Shown piece after piece: positions 9,323 through 20,135 of a stretch of DNA of 64,000 bases. The stretch spans positions 62,001 to 126,000 of the forward strand of contig NZ_PNCI01000017.1 of the NCBI RefSeq assembly GCF_005887095.1. The letters are read 5' to 3'. The notes under the pieces are model-generated. The model was not told the DNA's origin. It was given only the letters and a program-made list of their open reading frames with translations, and made no database searches. This DNA is from Pseudoalteromonas rubra (GTDB lineage: Bacteria > Pseudomonadota > Gammaproteobacteria > Enterobacterales > Alteromonadaceae). Every line of letters begins with the position of its first letter. Positions within the stretch are counted from its first letter, which is position 1. Made by a program: the position numbers and the translations under genes.

Positions 9323-10342
9323 TTATAAATAAGGCTTGAATGCACTGCTGGCATACACCTTCAGACCTTCATCACTTTTGCTGATCAAATAGACCGCTAA
9401 GTCGTGTAGCTCGGCGTACGCTCTGGCGCGTTCTGTACCCATCACGGTTAGCGCGGTGGCTAGCCCATCGGCCGTCATCGCAGAAGGGTGCAATACCGTG
9501 ACAGACACCAGGTCGTGTTTTACTGGCTTACCTGTACCCGGGTCAATCAGGTGGGTAAAGGTCTCACCATCCATTTCATAGAAAATACGATAGTCGCCTG
9601 ACGTCGCCACACTGTTCTTACCCGGCTCAATCACTTTGTGAATTTGTCTTTGTCCAACCGGTGCATCCGGCTTCTCTATGGCAATGCGCCAGGGCTCATC
9701 ACCCGGCTTAGTACCCGCCAACCTCAGCTCACCACCAATTTCCACCATATAGTTGGTGATACCATGAGACTCGATGAGTTCTGCCACTTTATCAATGCCA
9801 TAGCCTTTTGCCGTGGCAGAGAAAGACAGCTCCAGATGGTCCAGTGATTTTGCCAGGCCAGCGTCTGTCAGCGTGAGCTTGTCGAGACCAATTTCGTCAC
9901 GCATCTGCGCCAGCTGCTGCTCAGAAGGTCGCTTGGTCGGACGCTTGTCAGGGCCAAACCCCCACAAATCAATTAGAGGTCCCATAGTCACATCCAGTGT
10001 CTGAGTAGACAAACCCAAACGGATGGACTCAGCAATCACCTTCCTGAAATCATCGCTTATCGGCATGACCTGGTTGGCAGCCAGACGATTAAACTGGTTG
10101 ATCTCTGAATCCGGAATATAGGTCGACATAGACTGATTCACCGCTTTAAGCGCGGCCTCAACCTCAGTATGTAGCTGCTCTTTAGTCAGTGTGTTTTGCT
10201 GTGGAAAAGCCTTAATGTTATAGGTTGTGCCCATCGTACTGCCCTGTAGCACAATAGGCTCAGCTGATTTGTTTGCCTGGCCACATGCCACAAGCAGCAT
10301 ACTTAATAAGAAAATGAAACAGAACTGGCTCTGTCTTAGCAT
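9323..10342 (-). CDS. apbE: FAD:protein FMN transferase (lipoprotein)
   Basis: ApbE attaches FMN through a phosphoester bond to threonines of NqrB and NqrC. The protein opens with a lipoprotein signal (FCFIFLLSMLLVAC, lipobox LVAC), and has the family motifs GSTMGTTYNIKA, TLDVTMGPLIDLWGFGP, FSATAKGYGIDKVAE and ATSGDYR...IDPGTGKPV. I start at the ATG at 10342 (339 residues) because AAGGG lies 9 bases upstream. A longer frame to 10459 runs through the nqrF terminator and is rejected. A second ATG at 10351 is possible. Confidence 0.9.
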   Translation of the reverse strand: MLRQSQFCFIFLLSMLLVACGQANKSAEPIVLQGSTMGTTYNIKAFPQQNTLTKEQLHTEVEAALKAVNQSMSTYIPDSEINQFNRLAANQVMPISDDFRKVIAESIRLGLSTQTLDVTMGPLIDLWGFGPDKRPTKRPSEQQLAQMRDEIGLDKLTLTDAGLAKSLDHLELSFSATAKGYGIDKVAELIESHGITNYMVEIGGELRLAGTKPGDEPWRIAIEKPDAPVGQRQIHKVIEPGKNSVATSGDYRIFYEMDGETFTHLIDPGTGKPVKHDLVSVTVLHPSAMTADGLATALTVMGTERARAYAELHDLAVYLISKSDEGLKVYASSAFKPYL

Positions 10343-10403
10343 CAGTGTCATCCCTTGTAATTCGTTTGCCAGTAACCCCCGCTTTGTACGGAGCATTACC
10401 CAT

Positions 10404-10438
10404 AAAAAAAGCCCCTCAGCATGACTGCTAAGGGGCTT
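10404..10438 (-). terminator. Rho-independent terminator after nqrF
   Basis: GCCCCTTAGCAG pairs with GCTGAGGGGC around a TCAT loop, followed by seven Ts on the minus strand. It ends the nqrABCDEF transcript and separates it from apbE. Confidence 0.88.
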
Positions 10439-10482
10439 CCATTTTATCTTAAAAACCACTTTAAGATCATATGTATTTCAGC

Positions 10483-11709
10483 TTAACCACCGAAGTCATC
10501 AAGCAGGATGTTTTCATCTTCAACACCCAGGTCTTTCAGCATGTTGATAACCGCCGCGTTCATCATCGGTGGTCCACACATGTAGAATTCACAGTCTTCT
10601 GGTGCTTCATGATCTTTCAGGTAGTTTTCATAAAGTACGTTGTGGATGAAGCCTGTGTAACCTTCCCAGTTGTCCTCAGGCTGAGGATCAGAAAGTGCAA
10701 CATGCCACTGGAAGTTATCATTTTCAGCCTGCAGGCCGTCAAAGTCTTCCACGTAGAACATTTCACGCTTAGAACGTGCACCGTACCAGAAAGACATCTT
10801 ACGATCAGAGTTAAGACGCTTAAGCTGGTCGAAAATGTGTGAACGCATTGGCGCCATACCTGCACCACCACCAACGAAGACCATTTCTGCATCAGTGTCT
10901 TTCGCGAAGAATTCACCGAATGGGCCAGAAATCGTGACTTTGTCGCCTTCTTTCAGTGACCAGATGTACGATGACATCTTACCACAAGGCAGGCTCAGGT
11001 TATTAGGCGGCGGCGTTGCGATACGTACGTTCAGCATGATGATGCCGTACTCTTCCGGGTAGTTCGCCATTGAGTATGCACGGATCGTTTCGTCGTCAAC
11101 TTTAGACTCCAGGTTAAAGAAGCCAAAACGCTCCCAATCCGGACGATATTCATCAGGAATATCAAAGTCTGCGTATTTAACATGGTGTGCAGGCGCTTCA
11201 ATCTGGATATAACCACCCGCGCGGAAAGGTACAACCTCACCGTCAGGAATAGCCAGCTTAAGCTCTTTGATGAAGGTTGCTTTGTTATCGTTAGAGATAA
11301 CTGTACATTCCCACTTCTTCACACCGAAGATTGAGTCTTCAACTTCAATCTCCATGTCTGTTTTAACAGCAACCTGACACGCCAGACGACAGCCTTCACG
11401 GGCTTCACCTTTGGTGATGTGATCAAGTTCAGTTGGCAAAATGTCACCACCACCAGAGTGTACGTGGACGCGACACTGACCGCATGAACCACCACCACCA
11501 CAGGCAGATGAAATGAAGATGCCAGCATCAGCCAGTGAGCTCAACAGCTTACCGCCTGGTGCAGATTTAATTGCTTTTTCAGGATCGCCATTAATGCCGA
11601 TCATGATGTCACCGCTAGGTACCAGCTTAGATTTCGCTGCAATGATGATAAGTACCAACACCACAACGATAGCGATGAACATACTTACACCTAATACAAT
11701 AGTTTCCAT
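10483..11709 (-). CDS. nqrF: Na+-NQR subunit F (NADH dehydrogenase, FAD and 2Fe-2S)
   Basis: NqrF takes electrons from NADH into the sodium pump. The 408-residue protein has one N-terminal membrane helix (about 5-25), a ferredoxin-type domain with cysteines 70, 76, 79 and 111, and a ferredoxin-reductase-like module with the FAD motif RAYSMANYP and the NAD motif [14 protein letters not shown]. The C-terminus LLDDFGG is the usual NqrF ending. It is the last gene of the operon and is followed by a strong terminator. Confidence 0.97.
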   Translation of the reverse strand: METIVLGVSMFIAIVVVLVLIIIAAKSKLVPSGDIMIGINGDPEKAIKSAPGGKLLSSLADAGIFISSACGGGGSCGQCRVHVHSGGGDILPTELDHITKGEAREGCRLACQVAVKTDMEIEVEDSIFGVKKWECTVISNDNKATFIKELKLAIPDGEVVPFRAGGYIQIEAPAHHVKYADFDIPDEYRPDWERFGFFNLESKVDDETIRAYSMANYPEEYGIIMLNVRIATPPPNNLSLPCGKMSSYIWSLKEGDKVTISGPFGEFFAKDTDAEMVFVGGGAGMAPMRSHIFDQLKRLNSDRKMSFWYGARSKREMFYVEDFDGLQAENDNFQWHVALSDPQPEDNWEGYTGFIHNVLYENYLKDHEAPEDCEFYMCGPPMMNAAVINMLKDLGVEDENILLDDFGG

Positions 11710-11729
11710 CGTATAGTTTCCTCGCTACC

Positions 11730-12338
11730 TTAAAGTGAAATACCAGAGAATGACAGGAAGCCAAAGCCCATCAGACCTACCGTGATAAAGGTAATACCCA
11801 GACCACGCAGACCATCAGGAATATCAGCATACTTCATTTTCTCGCGAAGACCTGCTAGCAATACGATAGCAAGCGCCCAGCCCACACCAGAACCTAAGCC
11901 AAAGATCACTGACTCACCAAAGTTCAGGTTACGCTCAACCATGAAGGATACCGCACCAAAGATTGCACAGTTAACTGTGATCAGAGGCAGGAAGATACCC
12001 AAAGCGTTGTAAAGTGCCGGGAAGAACTTGTCCAGAGTCATCTCAAGGATCTGTACAAGTGCCGCGATTACACCGATAAATGTCAGGAACTTCAGGAAGC
12101 TTAAGTCAGCTTCTGGGAAACCTAACCACTCAAGTGCGCCTGGTGCCAAAATAGCGTGATAAACCACGTTGTTTACTGGTACAGCAACGCCCAGTACGAA
12201 GATTACCGCAACACCCAGACCGAATGAGGTAGTGACTTTCTTAGATACCGCCAGGAAAGTACACATCCCCAGGAAGAAAGATAGCGCTAAGTTTTCAACG
12301 AAAACCGCTTTTACAAATAAACTCAGATAATGTTCCAT
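11730..12338 (-). CDS. nqrE: Na+-NQR subunit E
   Basis: NqrE is an integral membrane subunit of the sodium-pumping complex. It has 202 residues and six membrane helices, with conserved cysteines such as that in [12 protein letters not shown] and [12 protein letters not shown], which belong to the iron site shared with NqrD. A 20-base gap precedes nqrF, and a 10-base gap separates it from nqrD. Length and sequence fit the family fully. Confidence 0.97.
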   Translation of the reverse strand: MEHYLSLFVKAVFVENLALSFFLGMCTFLAVSKKVTTSFGLGVAVIFVLGVAVPVNNVVYHAILAPGALEWLGFPEADLSFLKFLTFIGVIAALVQILEMTLDKFFPALYNALGIFLPLITVNCAIFGAVSFMVERNLNFGESVIFGLGSGVGWALAIVLLAGLREKMKYADIPDGLRGLGITFITVGLMGFGFLSFSGISL

Positions 12339-12348
12339 CTCTCTCCCC

Positions 12349-12981
12349 TTATGCCTTAGCTTCTACTTGGTCTTTCTTCCAGGTACGCAGTACCCAGATA
12401 AAGATACCTACTAAGAAGAACGAGCTAAATGGCATAACCAACAGACCCATAGGCTGGTACCAACCACCGTTAGAGATTAGCGGCAGAATTTCAACACCGA
12501 ACAGTGCACCGGCACCGAACAGTTCACGTACGAAGCCAATTGCGATCAGTACAACTGAGTAGCCCAGACCGTTACCGATACCATCCAGGAATGACATCAG
12601 AGGTGGCGACTTCATTGCGTATGCTTCGGCACGACCCATTACGATACAGTTGGTAATGATCAGACCAACGAATACCGTCAGCTCTTTTGCCGTGGCATAC
12701 ACAAATGCCTGAAGTACCTGGTCAACAACGATAACCAGAGACGCGATGATGGTCATCTGAACGATGATCCGCACACTTGACGGAATGTGGTTACGGATCA
12801 TAGAGATGAACAAGCTTGAGAACGCAGTTACCACAGTCAATGCAATTGACATGATCAGTGCGTTTTTCAGGCTTGAAGTTACTGCCAGCGCAGAACAGAT
12901 ACCCAGTACTTGCAGTGCAATTGGGTTATTTGCGAAGACAGGTCCAAACAGGACTTGCTTCATTTCTTTTGAGTTTGCCAT
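12349..12981 (-). CDS. nqrD: Na+-NQR subunit D
   Basis: NqrD is a 210-residue membrane subunit with six helices, homologous to NqrE. Cysteine-bearing segments [14 protein letters not shown] and [13 protein letters not shown] supply the other half of the intramembrane iron site. The ATG overlaps the nqrC stop by one base (TAATG). The N-terminus starts with a short cytoplasmic stretch ([15 protein letters not shown]) usual for this subunit. Confidence 0.97.
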   Translation of the reverse strand: MANSKEMKQVLFGPVFANNPIALQVLGICSALAVTSSLKNALIMSIALTVVTAFSSLFISMIRNHIPSSVRIIVQMTIIASLVIVVDQVLQAFVYATAKELTVFVGLIITNCIVMGRAEAYAMKSPPLMSFLDGIGNGLGYSVVLIAIGFVRELFGAGALFGVEILPLISNGGWYQPMGLLVMPFSSFFLVGIFIWVLRTWKKDQVEAKA

Positions 12982-13727
12982 TAGTTCAATGCCCCTTCAC
13001 GTACTTTCGCAAGGAATGGACCAAACGCATCGTCGCCTGTCCAGAACGTAAATGTATTTTCAACACCGTTAGACGTTAACGTTGCACCAGACAGACCATC
13101 TACTTTATGCACGTCGTTACCTGCTGTGCCTTTCACTACGTCGATTGGTAGCTTTTTGCCTTCCCAGGTTGCAGTCCATCTTGGGTTTTGGATTTCGCCA
13201 CCCAGACCTGCAGTTTCAGTGTGCTGGTAGAATTTGATTGCCTGAATGGTTTCACCATCCAAATCCAATGCTACGAAGCCGTACATGATACCCCAAAGAC
13301 CGTAACCCTGAATTGGCAGGATCACAGACTCATATTTACCGTTGCTGTTCTTTGCAAGGTAAACCGGAGACTCAGTCGTCATACGCTGAATGCCTGCAAC
13401 GTCTTTTGCTTTTGGCAAAGCAACACTGCGCGCCGCATCGAACTTAGTCATAGTGAAATCAAATGAGTTAGGATCTGTGTCTACAAACTCACCGGTGTTC
13501 ATGTCTACAACGCGTGCGTCAATCACTTGGTTGTAGGTTTCTGACACGTTCTCAACGTTCTCAACGCCAGCAGCTGCCAAAATGTTGCGCTGCACGTCTT
13601 CGATTTTGTTTGCCTGTTGCAGTGGGCGAAGCTGTACTGCCGCAAAAGATACGACAACCGCACACACTAAACATAGGCCAACAACAACGCCTAGCGTTTT
13701 GCCGATAGATTCATTGTTACTAGACAC
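12981..13727 (-). CDS. nqrC: Na+-NQR subunit C (covalent FMN)
   Basis: NqrC is a membrane-anchored subunit with a covalent FMN facing the periplasm. The 248-residue protein has one helix at about 12-30 and the flavinylation motif SGATLT at 213-218, where Thr216 should carry the FMN added by ApbE. The start codon is GTG at 13727, supported by AGGAG 7 bases upstream and by the expected N-terminus [14 protein letters not shown]. It overlaps nqrB by 8 bases. Confidence 0.96.
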   Translation of the reverse strand: MSSNNESIGKTLGVVVGLCLVCAVVVSFAAVQLRPLQQANKIEDVQRNILAAAGVENVENVSETYNQVIDARVVDMNTGEFVDTDPNSFDFTMTKFDAARSVALPKAKDVAGIQRMTTESPVYLAKNSNGKYESVILPIQGYGLWGIMYGFVALDLDGETIQAIKFYQHTETAGLGGEIQNPRWTATWEGKKLPIDVVKGTAGNDVHKVDGLSGATLTSNGVENTFTFWTGDDAFGPFLAKVREGALN

Positions 13728-14919
13728 GTGCTAATCTCCTCTTCACATTTGACTGCACAACCATGTGGTCGAAAAGTGGTGCGAACAGGTTTGCGAATAG
13801 AATTGCCAACATCATACCTTCTGGGTATGCCGGGTTAACAACACGGATAAGCACAACCATTACACCAATCAATGCACCATATGCCCACTTACCTTTGTCT
13901 GTGAAAGACGCTGATACCGGGTCGGTTGCCATGAAGAACATACCGAATGCAAAACCACCCAGTACTAAGTGCCAGTGCCAAGGCATAGCGAATACTGTGT
14001 TAGTGTCTGAGCCGATCATGTTCAGCAGCATAGACATCACAACCATACCCAGGAAAGTACCCAGGACAATGCGCCACGATGCAATACGAACATAAATCAG
14101 GAACAAACCACCAATCATGATAGCCAGTGTAGAAGTTTCACCTACTGAACCTTGAATAAAGCCGTAGAATGCGTTCCACCACAGTACCATGTTGTCATAA
14201 TCAAGCGCGCCTGTTGCTGCCTGACCCAGGTAAGTTGCACCTGAGAAAGAGTCTACCGCTGTCCACACCGTGTCACCTGAGATGTCGCCTGGGTATGCAA
14301 AGAACAGGAATGCACGACCAGCCAGTGCCGGGTTCAGGAAGTTACGGCCTGTACCACCGAATACTTCTTTTGCCACTACCACACCGAAGGTGATACCCAG
14401 CGCAACTTGCCATAGCGGGATCGTTGCAGGCAGGATCAGGGCAAACAGTACTGATGTTACAAAGAAACCTTCATTCACTTCGTGCTTACGCACTGAGGCA
14501 AATAATACTTCCCAGAAACCACCGACAATGAATACAGTCGCGTAAATCGGCAGGAAGAAACAGGCACCGTAGAACATCTTCGCGCCCCAGCCAGAATCAG
14601 CCGTAAGCTCACCGCCAAACAGCTGGAATAGTGCCGCCTGCCAAGTGTTTGCAATTTCAAAACCATTGCCCAGCGCGATAGCTGCTTGGTGACCAATGTT
14701 GAACATACCGAAGAACATAGCAGGGAATGTCGCCATCCATACTAAGATCATGATACGTTTCAGGTCGATATTATCACGTACGTGAGTGCCGCCTTTGTTG
14801 ACATAACCTGGCGTGTAGAAAACAGTTGCAACTGCTTCGTACAGGGCATACCACTTCTCGTGTTTACCACCAGGTTCAAAGTGAGGTTCAATGTCTTCTA
14901 AAAATTTCTTTAAGGCCAT
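13720..14919 (-). CDS. nqrB: Na+-NQR subunit B (covalent FMN, sodium translocation)
   Basis: NqrB is the large membrane subunit of the pump. It has 399 residues, around ten membrane helices, and a flavinylation motif SGAT at 226-229 (Thr229) within [10 protein letters not shown]. The segment [20 protein letters not shown] and [23 protein letters not shown] are family hallmarks. Only one base separates it from the nqrA stop, so translation is likely coupled. Confidence 0.97.
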   Translation of the reverse strand: MALKKFLEDIEPHFEPGGKHEKWYALYEAVATVFYTPGYVNKGGTHVRDNIDLKRIMILVWMATFPAMFFGMFNIGHQAAIALGNGFEIANTWQAALFQLFGGELTADSGWGAKMFYGACFFLPIYATVFIVGGFWEVLFASVRKHEVNEGFFVTSVLFALILPATIPLWQVALGITFGVVVAKEVFGGTGRNFLNPALAGRAFLFFAYPGDISGDTVWTAVDSFSGATYLGQAATGALDYDNMVLWWNAFYGFIQGSVGETSTLAIMIGGLFLIYVRIASWRIVLGTFLGMVVMSMLLNMIGSDTNTVFAMPWHWHLVLGGFAFGMFFMATDPVSASFTDKGKWAYGALIGVMVVLIRVVNPAYPEGMMLAILFANLFAPLFDHMVVQSNVKRRLARV

Positions 14920-14920
14920 T

Positions 14921-16264
14921 TTAACCTTCCTTCTCGATTGTAGTCAGGCAATCACGTAAGATTGATCCATAGTCGTATTTGCCCGGACAAACGAAGGTAC
15001 ACAACGCCAGATCTTCTTCATCCAGCTCTAGCGCACCCAGTGAAATCGCGCTGTCCAGATCACCAGAGATCAGATCACGCAACAACAGAGTTGGCAGGAT
15101 ATCAAGCGGCATTACACGCTCATAGTTACCAATTGGCACCATCGCACGCTTTGAGCCACCGGTAGAGGTAGTCATCTTGAACAGACGGCTTGGCGCAAAG
15201 TGAGAAATGAAGGTACGAGTTACAGAGAACTTAGTGCTACCTGGTGCGATCCAGCCAAACAGCTCTTTTTCGCGACCTTCAGACAACACAGAAACCTGTA
15301 CATGGTAACGACCCAGGTAAGCATGAGGACCAGCGGCTGTTTTACCAGCTAACACAGAGCCAGAAATGACCCGGTTTTCACCGTCTTCAGTTTCACCTGC
15401 AACTAAATCGGTTAACGACGCACCAACTTGAGTTTTAACAAGACGTGGGTTCTTCACACTCGGACCGGCCAAAGCAACAACACGGTCTGTGTAGATTTCA
15501 CCACTTAGGAATAACTTACCGAAAGCAATCACATCCTGGTAACCCAGGTGCCATACTTGCTTGTTTGGACCAACAGCATCGAGATTGTGGATGTGTGTAC
15601 CAACCAGACCAGCAGGGTGAACACCCGCAAACTCATGTACTTCTACCTGAGAAAGCGAAGAGCTCGGCACCTTACTGCCAGATTGCTTACAAACAAACAC
15701 TTTGCCGTCAGTCAGACGCGAAACCACAGCCAGACCAGCTTCAAACGCTTCCACGTTTTCAGCGATCACAACAGCAGGATCCGCAGCTAGAGGGTTAGTG
15801 TCAATTGCGGTAACAAAGATCGAGCTTGGCGACGCGCTAGGTACTGCTACACGACTGAAAGGACGTGCACGCAACGCTGGCCATTGACCCGATTCGATCA
15901 GCACTTCTTTCACCTTTTCACGATCCAGGTTGCCGAGTTCAGCAGCCGGGAACTTTTCAAAAGTGATTTGCTCATCGCCCTGTACTTCAATCACAACGGA
16001 CTGAAGAACACGCTTGGCTCCACGGTTAATTTCTTTAACTACACCAGAGGCTGGCGCAGTAAACTTGACGCCAGGATTCTTTTTGTCTTCAAAAAGAACT
16101 TGGCCTTTCTTGACTTGGTCATCCACACGGACTCGCATGGTTGGACGCATACCAATAAACTCTTCACCCAACACAGCTACTCGTTTGACAGCAGAACCAT
16201 CATGAATAACTTGCTGTGGTGCGCCCTCTATGGGTAAGTCCAGACCTTTTTTTATGTTGATCAT
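14921..16264 (-). CDS. nqrA: Na+-NQR subunit A
   Basis: NqrA is the peripheral cytoplasmic subunit of the sodium-pumping NADH:quinone reductase. I use the ATG at 16264 (447 residues) because the family begins with [12 protein letters not shown]; an ATG four codons earlier exists. Recognisable blocks are [36 protein letters not shown] and [25 protein letters not shown] at the end. It is the first gene of the six-gene operon and is preceded by a long leader. Confidence 0.97.
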   Translation of the reverse strand: MINIKKGLDLPIEGAPQQVIHDGSAVKRVAVLGEEFIGMRPTMRVRVDDQVKKGQVLFEDKKNPGVKFTAPASGVVKEINRGAKRVLQSVVIEVQGDEQITFEKFPAAELGNLDREKVKEVLIESGQWPALRARPFSRVAVPSASPSSIFVTAIDTNPLAADPAVVIAENVEAFEAGLAVVSRLTDGKVFVCKQSGSKVPSSSLSQVEVHEFAGVHPAGLVGTHIHNLDAVGPNKQVWHLGYQDVIAFGKLFLSGEIYTDRVVALAGPSVKNPRLVKTQVGASLTDLVAGETEDGENRVISGSVLAGKTAAGPHAYLGRYHVQVSVLSEGREKELFGWIAPGSTKFSVTRTFISHFAPSRLFKMTTSTGGSKRAMVPIGNYERVMPLDILPTLLLRDLISGDLDSAISLGALELDEEDLALCTFVCPGKYDYGSILRDCLTTIEKEG

Positions 16265-16606
16265 ACGCACTTGCATTACATTAACGGAAAGAAATTGATA
16301 AATCTTTACTTACCACGGCACTATTCTCTGAGTTGTATTGGAGTCAAAGAGCTGGCACAACATACACAAAGTCGGGCCAACCTGTCCGCAACGGGAAACG
16401 AGCACCGTGGTATATAGTCCTTACATATTTCCGCAATTTTAACATTAATCGTACTGACTATGCGAGTGGAAATATGAAAATAATACGACTTAACAATGGA
16501 TTTAGTTCATTGGGCGTCACTGCAAGAATTTAAATATAGACCAAAGTGGTATTGATGAAAAATGAAAGGCAAATTGGGAAGGGGTTTTCTCTACTGTGGG
16601 CACATG
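16265..16606 (-). promoter_or_regulatory. nqr operon upstream region with long-range inverted repeat
   Basis: No convincing gene lies in these 340 bases. An exact 8-bp inverted repeat, TACCACGG (16311-16318) and CCGTGGTA (16405-16412), brackets about 86 bases rich in smaller complementary pieces. On the minus strand, AT-rich promoter-like sequence lies further upstream (around 16420-16500). I read this as the nqr promoter plus a structured 5' leader. Promoter position is inference. Confidence 0.4.
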
Positions 16607-16637
16607 TTAAAACGGGCGAACTACACGAATTCGCCCG
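16607..16637 (-). terminator. Rho-independent terminator after fabV
   Basis: CGGGCGAA (16613-16620) pairs with TTCGCCCG (16630-16637) and is followed by TTTTAAC on the minus strand, directly downstream of fabV. Confidence 0.75.
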
Positions 16638-16645
16638 CTTGTCGG

Positions 16646-17836
16646 CTAGATCAGATGATTAATCTCAACCACAGAATTGACGTCTGCATCATAGTCAACT
16701 GACTCAATGCCGAAGCCAAACAGCTTCAGAAATTCATTGTGATAACCAGCGTAATCTGTCAGCTCATCAATACTGTCGGTATCTACTTTATCCCAGATCA
16801 CCTTGATGCGTGCCTGTACACCGTCTTCCAGTTCTTTATAGTTCTGGAACAGGTGGCCACCTTCGTCAAAACGTGGCGTCTCACCGTACAGGTTTTCGCT
16901 AAACAACCCCTGGATCTGCTCGATAGTTCCCTCGTAAGTACCATCTTCTTTGGTGACCCGGAACAGCGTAGAGATGTACAAAGGCATAATCGGAATAGCC
17001 GAGCTCGCCTGAGTTACTACAGCGTTTAATGACGCCACATAAGCTTCACCATTTAACGCTTTTGTAGAGGCTTTGATAGCGTCAGCGGCACGGTCTAGGT
17101 CTTCTTTGGCTTTACCAATAGTCGCATGACCGTAAATAGGCCAGGTCAGTTCTTTGCCAATATAGGTGTATGCCGATGTTTTGAATCCCTCGGCCAGTAC
17201 ATCCGCCTCTTTTAGCGCTTCCAGCCACAGCTCCCAGTCTTCACCACCCATCACTTTCACTGTGTTGGCGATCTCTTCCTCATTAGCCGCCTCAACGGTC
17301 ACTTCGTCGATGATCCGCTTAGAGGTATTAAGGTTTTTGGTGGTAACTGTCTGACCAATAGGCTTAAGAACCGATGAAAAAGTCTCACCCGACTTAGGAT
17401 CGGTACGGCGCGGTGATGCCAGGCTGTAGATGATCAAGTCCACTTTGCCCATTTCGGCTTTGATGGTTTCAACCGCTTTGGCTTTTAATTCGTCGGAGAA
17501 GGCATCGCCGTTAATGTTCTTGGACCACAGGCCTGCTTCATCAGCAGCTTGCTGAAATGCCGCGGTGTTATACCAGCCAGCTGAGCCCGTTTTTTTCTCT
17601 GTGCCTTCCTTTTCAAAGAAGATACCCAGCGTTTTTGCGCCAGCACCAAATGCAGCGGTGATACGAGAAGCCAGGCCGTAACCGGTTGACGCACCGATCA
17701 CCAGGACATTTTTAGGACCATTGTTGATTGGGCCCTGAGCCTTAACATAAGCAATTTGTTCTTTTACGTGCTCAGCACAGCCCACCGGATGGGCGTTAGT
17801 ACAGATAAAACCACGGATCTTAGGTTTGATGACCAT
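16646..17836 (-). CDS. fabV: Enoyl-[ACP] reductase FabV (trans-2-enoyl-CoA reductase)
   Basis: FabV reduces the enoyl-ACP double bond in the last step of each fatty acid elongation cycle. It is the triclosan-tolerant, 400-residue alternative to FabI. The 396-residue protein starts with the typical MVIKPKIRGFICTNAHPVGC, has the NAD-binding VLVIGASTGYGLASRI, the SLASPRR segment, and the Tyr-x8-Lys catalytic motif in YIGKELTWPIYGHATIGKAK. Monocistronic with its own terminator. Assignment is secure. Confidence 0.96.
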   Translation of the reverse strand: MVIKPKIRGFICTNAHPVGCAEHVKEQIAYVKAQGPINNGPKNVLVIGASTGYGLASRITAAFGAGAKTLGIFFEKEGTEKKTGSAGWYNTAAFQQAADEAGLWSKNINGDAFSDELKAKAVETIKAEMGKVDLIIYSLASPRRTDPKSGETFSSVLKPIGQTVTTKNLNTSKRIIDEVTVEAANEEEIANTVKVMGGEDWELWLEALKEADVLAEGFKTSAYTYIGKELTWPIYGHATIGKAKEDLDRAADAIKASTKALNGEAYVASLNAVVTQASSAIPIMPLYISTLFRVTKEDGTYEGTIEQIQGLFSENLYGETPRFDEGGHLFQNYKELEDGVQARIKVIWDKVDTDSIDELTDYAGYHNEFLKLFGFGIESVDYDADVNSVVEINHLI

Positions 17837-17908
17837 GTCTATTCCTACATATTCTGTATTATGAAAACCGCGTTAGTTTAAATGCAGATCCTGAAAACAC
17901 AGGTCTGA

Positions 17909-18226
17909 TCACTCGCTGTCGAATTTTGAACCGCCCAGGCAGCTCGGTGAATCAGGGACTTCGCCATGCTGATCAGCATATTCGTCCGGTGTATAAGTAT
18001 GGATGGCCAGCGCATGAATGTGATTGGCCAGCTCCTCCTTTAATACCTCATTGATCAGACGATGGCGCTGTAACAGGCGTTGCCCGGCAAACTTGTCGCT
18101 GACGACAATCACTTTAAAATGCGACTCGTGACCCCGGCTGTGCATATGACTTTCGTTGATAACGTTGAGATGTTTGCACGCGATGGCGTCGGCAAGTTTG
18201 CTGTAGATTTGTTGTTGCATTGACAT
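17909..18226 (-). CDS. bolA: BolA family protein
   Basis: This 105-residue protein has the BolA core: HLNVINESHMHSRGHESHFKVIVVSDKFAGQRLLQRHRLINEVLKEEL and HALAIHTYTPDEY. BolA proteins pair with monothiol glutaredoxins around an iron-sulfur cluster and also influence cell shape and gene expression. The ATG at 18226 follows GGGAGTGAG. The histidine of HALAIHTYTP and the cysteine-containing tail SPSCLGG are visible. It is flanked by fabV and alkB on the same strand but with wide gaps. Confidence 0.93.
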   Translation of the reverse strand: MSMQQQIYSKLADAIACKHLNVINESHMHSRGHESHFKVIVVSDKFAGQRLLQRHRLINEVLKEELANHIHALAIHTYTPDEYADQHGEVPDSPSCLGGSKFDSE

Positions 18227-18281
18227 AACTCACTCCCAATACGGAGAAAATTTAGCGCATACTATACGCACTTATGCACCA

Positions 18282-18884
18282 TTAACCAACTGTTCTGAAG
18301 GTCAGGTTAATTCGCCCTTGGGTGACGCGGGCTTGTTTGGGCAATGCATGCTGATAGTCATGCTGGCTGCGACCCGTCATTAATAGCCCAGAACCGGTTG
18401 GCAGGGGCAGCGTCACTGTCTCATGTGTCTGTTTGTGGCGAATTTTAAAAGCGCGTGTTGCTCCCAATGATAAGGAAAAAATCGTCGGGTTAAGGCCCAG
18501 CTCAGCTTCATCATCGCTATGCCAGCCCATGCTATCTTGGCCATCTCGGTACCAATTAACCAGCAGTGCATTGAAATCCTGCCCATACTCACGTTTCAGG
18601 CGGGAACGCATTGCTCTGAGTACATCTGGCCAGGGGGTGTTGTTGAGTTGAGTGCCCGAATATCCGTATGATACCAACGGGTCTGCGATAAAACACTGGA
18701 GCCTGGGAATTGGCGAGGTTCGGCCAAAAAGTGTGATACTGGGCTGCTGCCAGCTCAGCGTCGTCACCAAATGTTCATACAGCGACAAGCTTTTCTCAAA
18801 CCCGATACAGGTGGGCAAAAACTTAAAGCCAGGCGGCAATTGCGGTGTTTGCCCGGGCAAACATTCTTTGTTCAGTCTCGACAT
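18282..18884 (-). CDS. alkB: AlkB-like 2-oxoglutarate/Fe(II) dioxygenase
   Basis: Members of this family oxidatively remove alkyl groups from DNA or RNA bases. The 200-residue protein has the iron ligands in WHSDDEAELG (His122, Asp124) and His179, and the 2-oxoglutarate-binding Arg residues in GRINLTFR (Arg191, Arg197). The nucleotide-recognition part YGYSGTQ and the length resemble AlkB homologues of the ALKBH2/3 type rather than E. coli AlkB itself, so the exact substrate is uncertain. It is divergent from rlmG with a 64-base gap. Confidence 0.88.
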   Translation of the reverse strand: MSRLNKECLPGQTPQLPPGFKFLPTCIGFEKSLSLYEHLVTTLSWQQPSITLFGRTSPIPRLQCFIADPLVSYGYSGTQLNNTPWPDVLRAMRSRLKREYGQDFNALLVNWYRDGQDSMGWHSDDEAELGLNPTIFSLSLGATRAFKIRHKQTHETVTLPLPTGSGLLMTGRSQHDYQHALPKQARVTQGRINLTFRTVG

Positions 18885-18948
18885 GCTATATTACGCGTTC
18901 TGTTAGTTTTGCTGTTCTTTGCTTCTGTGCAAAATAATGGCACCAACC

Positions 18949-20133
18949 ATGAGTGAGATTCACCCCATCATGATCACCGACGCTGTACTGGCCGGCACGG
19001 CTCTGACCCTGCATCGTTTTCCCCTTGAGCAAAAAAACCGCAGCCTGCAAGCCTGGGATGCGGCCGACGAATACTTGCTGGATCATATTACCACAGCCTA
19101 CCCGGATGCACGCGACATCCTGATCCTCAATGATGCCTTTGGAGCATTAAGCTGTGCGCTGGCAGCGCAACTGAAAGATCACCCGCAGTGGCAGATCACA
19201 CAGGTAAGTGACTCATTCGTGGCCCGGCAGGCAACGCGCCATAACCTGGCTGAAAATCAGTTGGACTGGATGCTGGACGACGCTAAATTTACCCAGCTGA
19301 ATAGTTTGGCGGACCTGCCTCAACAGTGCGACCTGGTTTTGATTAAAGTGCCTAAGAATGCCGGACTACTGCAACATCAGCTATCCCAGCTTAGCCACCT
19401 TGCTCCGGGGATACCCGTTGTAGCAGCAGGTAAAGCCAAAGAAATTCATACTTCTACACTGAAAAGTTTTAGCCACTTTTTGCAAGAGCCGACCACCAGC
19501 CTGGCAGTTAAGAAATCTCGCCTGATCTTCTGTGCCACTACAGGCAAGCCCGTGGCTGACAAGTTCCCGGTCAGCTGGCCTCTGGAAAACTCGCCCTTCA
19601 CAATTCACAACCATGCCAATGTGTTTTCCCGGGACTCACTGGATATCGGCGCACGCTTTTTTATGAATTATCTGCCGGCGGGTAAAAAGCCATTGCGGGT
19701 AATCGATTTGGGCTGTGGTAACGGCGTGATTGGGTTACAAACGCTGTCACGGATGCCGAGTGCTCAGGTAACCTTTGTGGATGAATCTGCCATGGCTGTG
19801 GCCAGCGCCAAAGAGAATGTCAGCAGTAACTTGCCAGACAGACTGGGCGACTGCCAGTTTGTACAAAATGATTGCCTCAGCGACTTTGCACCAAACTCTG
19901 CTGATCTGGTGTTGTGCAACCCGCCGTTTCATCAGGCACAGGCAATCACCGATCACATCGCCTGGCAAATGTTCCTGCAAGCAAAGGATACCCTGAGAAA
20001 TGGCGGAGAGCTCAGGATCATTGGCAACCGTCACCTTGATTACCTTGATAAGTTGCAGCGCCTGTTCGGGAATTGTAAGGTGATAGGCAATAATAAAAAG
20101 TTTACGGTACTCAGTTCTATTAAAAGGAGCTAA
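18949..20133 (+). CDS. rlmG: 23S rRNA (guanine(1835)-N2)-methyltransferase
   Basis: RlmG methylates N2 of G1835 in 23S rRNA. It has two Rossmann-like methyltransferase domains: an N-terminal degenerate one (LQAWDAADEYLLDHI) and a catalytic C-terminal one with SAM motif VIDLGCGNGVIGLQ and NPPFHQ at about 324-329. Start is uncertain: I chose ATG 18949 (394 residues). ATG 18937 and a TTG at 18919 are alternatives, and E. coli RlmG is somewhat shorter. The next gene follows after 2 bases. Confidence 0.92.
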   Translation: MSEIHPIMITDAVLAGTALTLHRFPLEQKNRSLQAWDAADEYLLDHITTAYPDARDILILNDAFGALSCALAAQLKDHPQWQITQVSDSFVARQATRHNLAENQLDWMLDDAKFTQLNSLADLPQQCDLVLIKVPKNAGLLQHQLSQLSHLAPGIPVVAAGKAKEIHTSTLKSFSHFLQEPTTSLAVKKSRLIFCATTGKPVADKFPVSWPLENSPFTIHNHANVFSRDSLDIGARFFMNYLPAGKKPLRVIDLGCGNGVIGLQTLSRMPSAQVTFVDESAMAVASAKENVSSNLPDRLGDCQFVQNDCLSDFAPNSADLVLCNPPFHQAQAITDHIAWQMFLQAKDTLRNGGELRIIGNRHLDYLDKLQRLFGNCKVIGNNKKFTVLSSIKRS

Positions 20134-20135
20134 TC

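Noticed and set aside
10343..10459. N-terminal extension of ApbE
   Set aside because: It would run through the nqrF terminator and place the lipoprotein signal 50 residues inside the protein.
16333..16533. 66-codon frame in the nqr upstream region
   Set aside because: No clear ribosome binding site, no recognisable family, and the region is better explained as promoter and leader.
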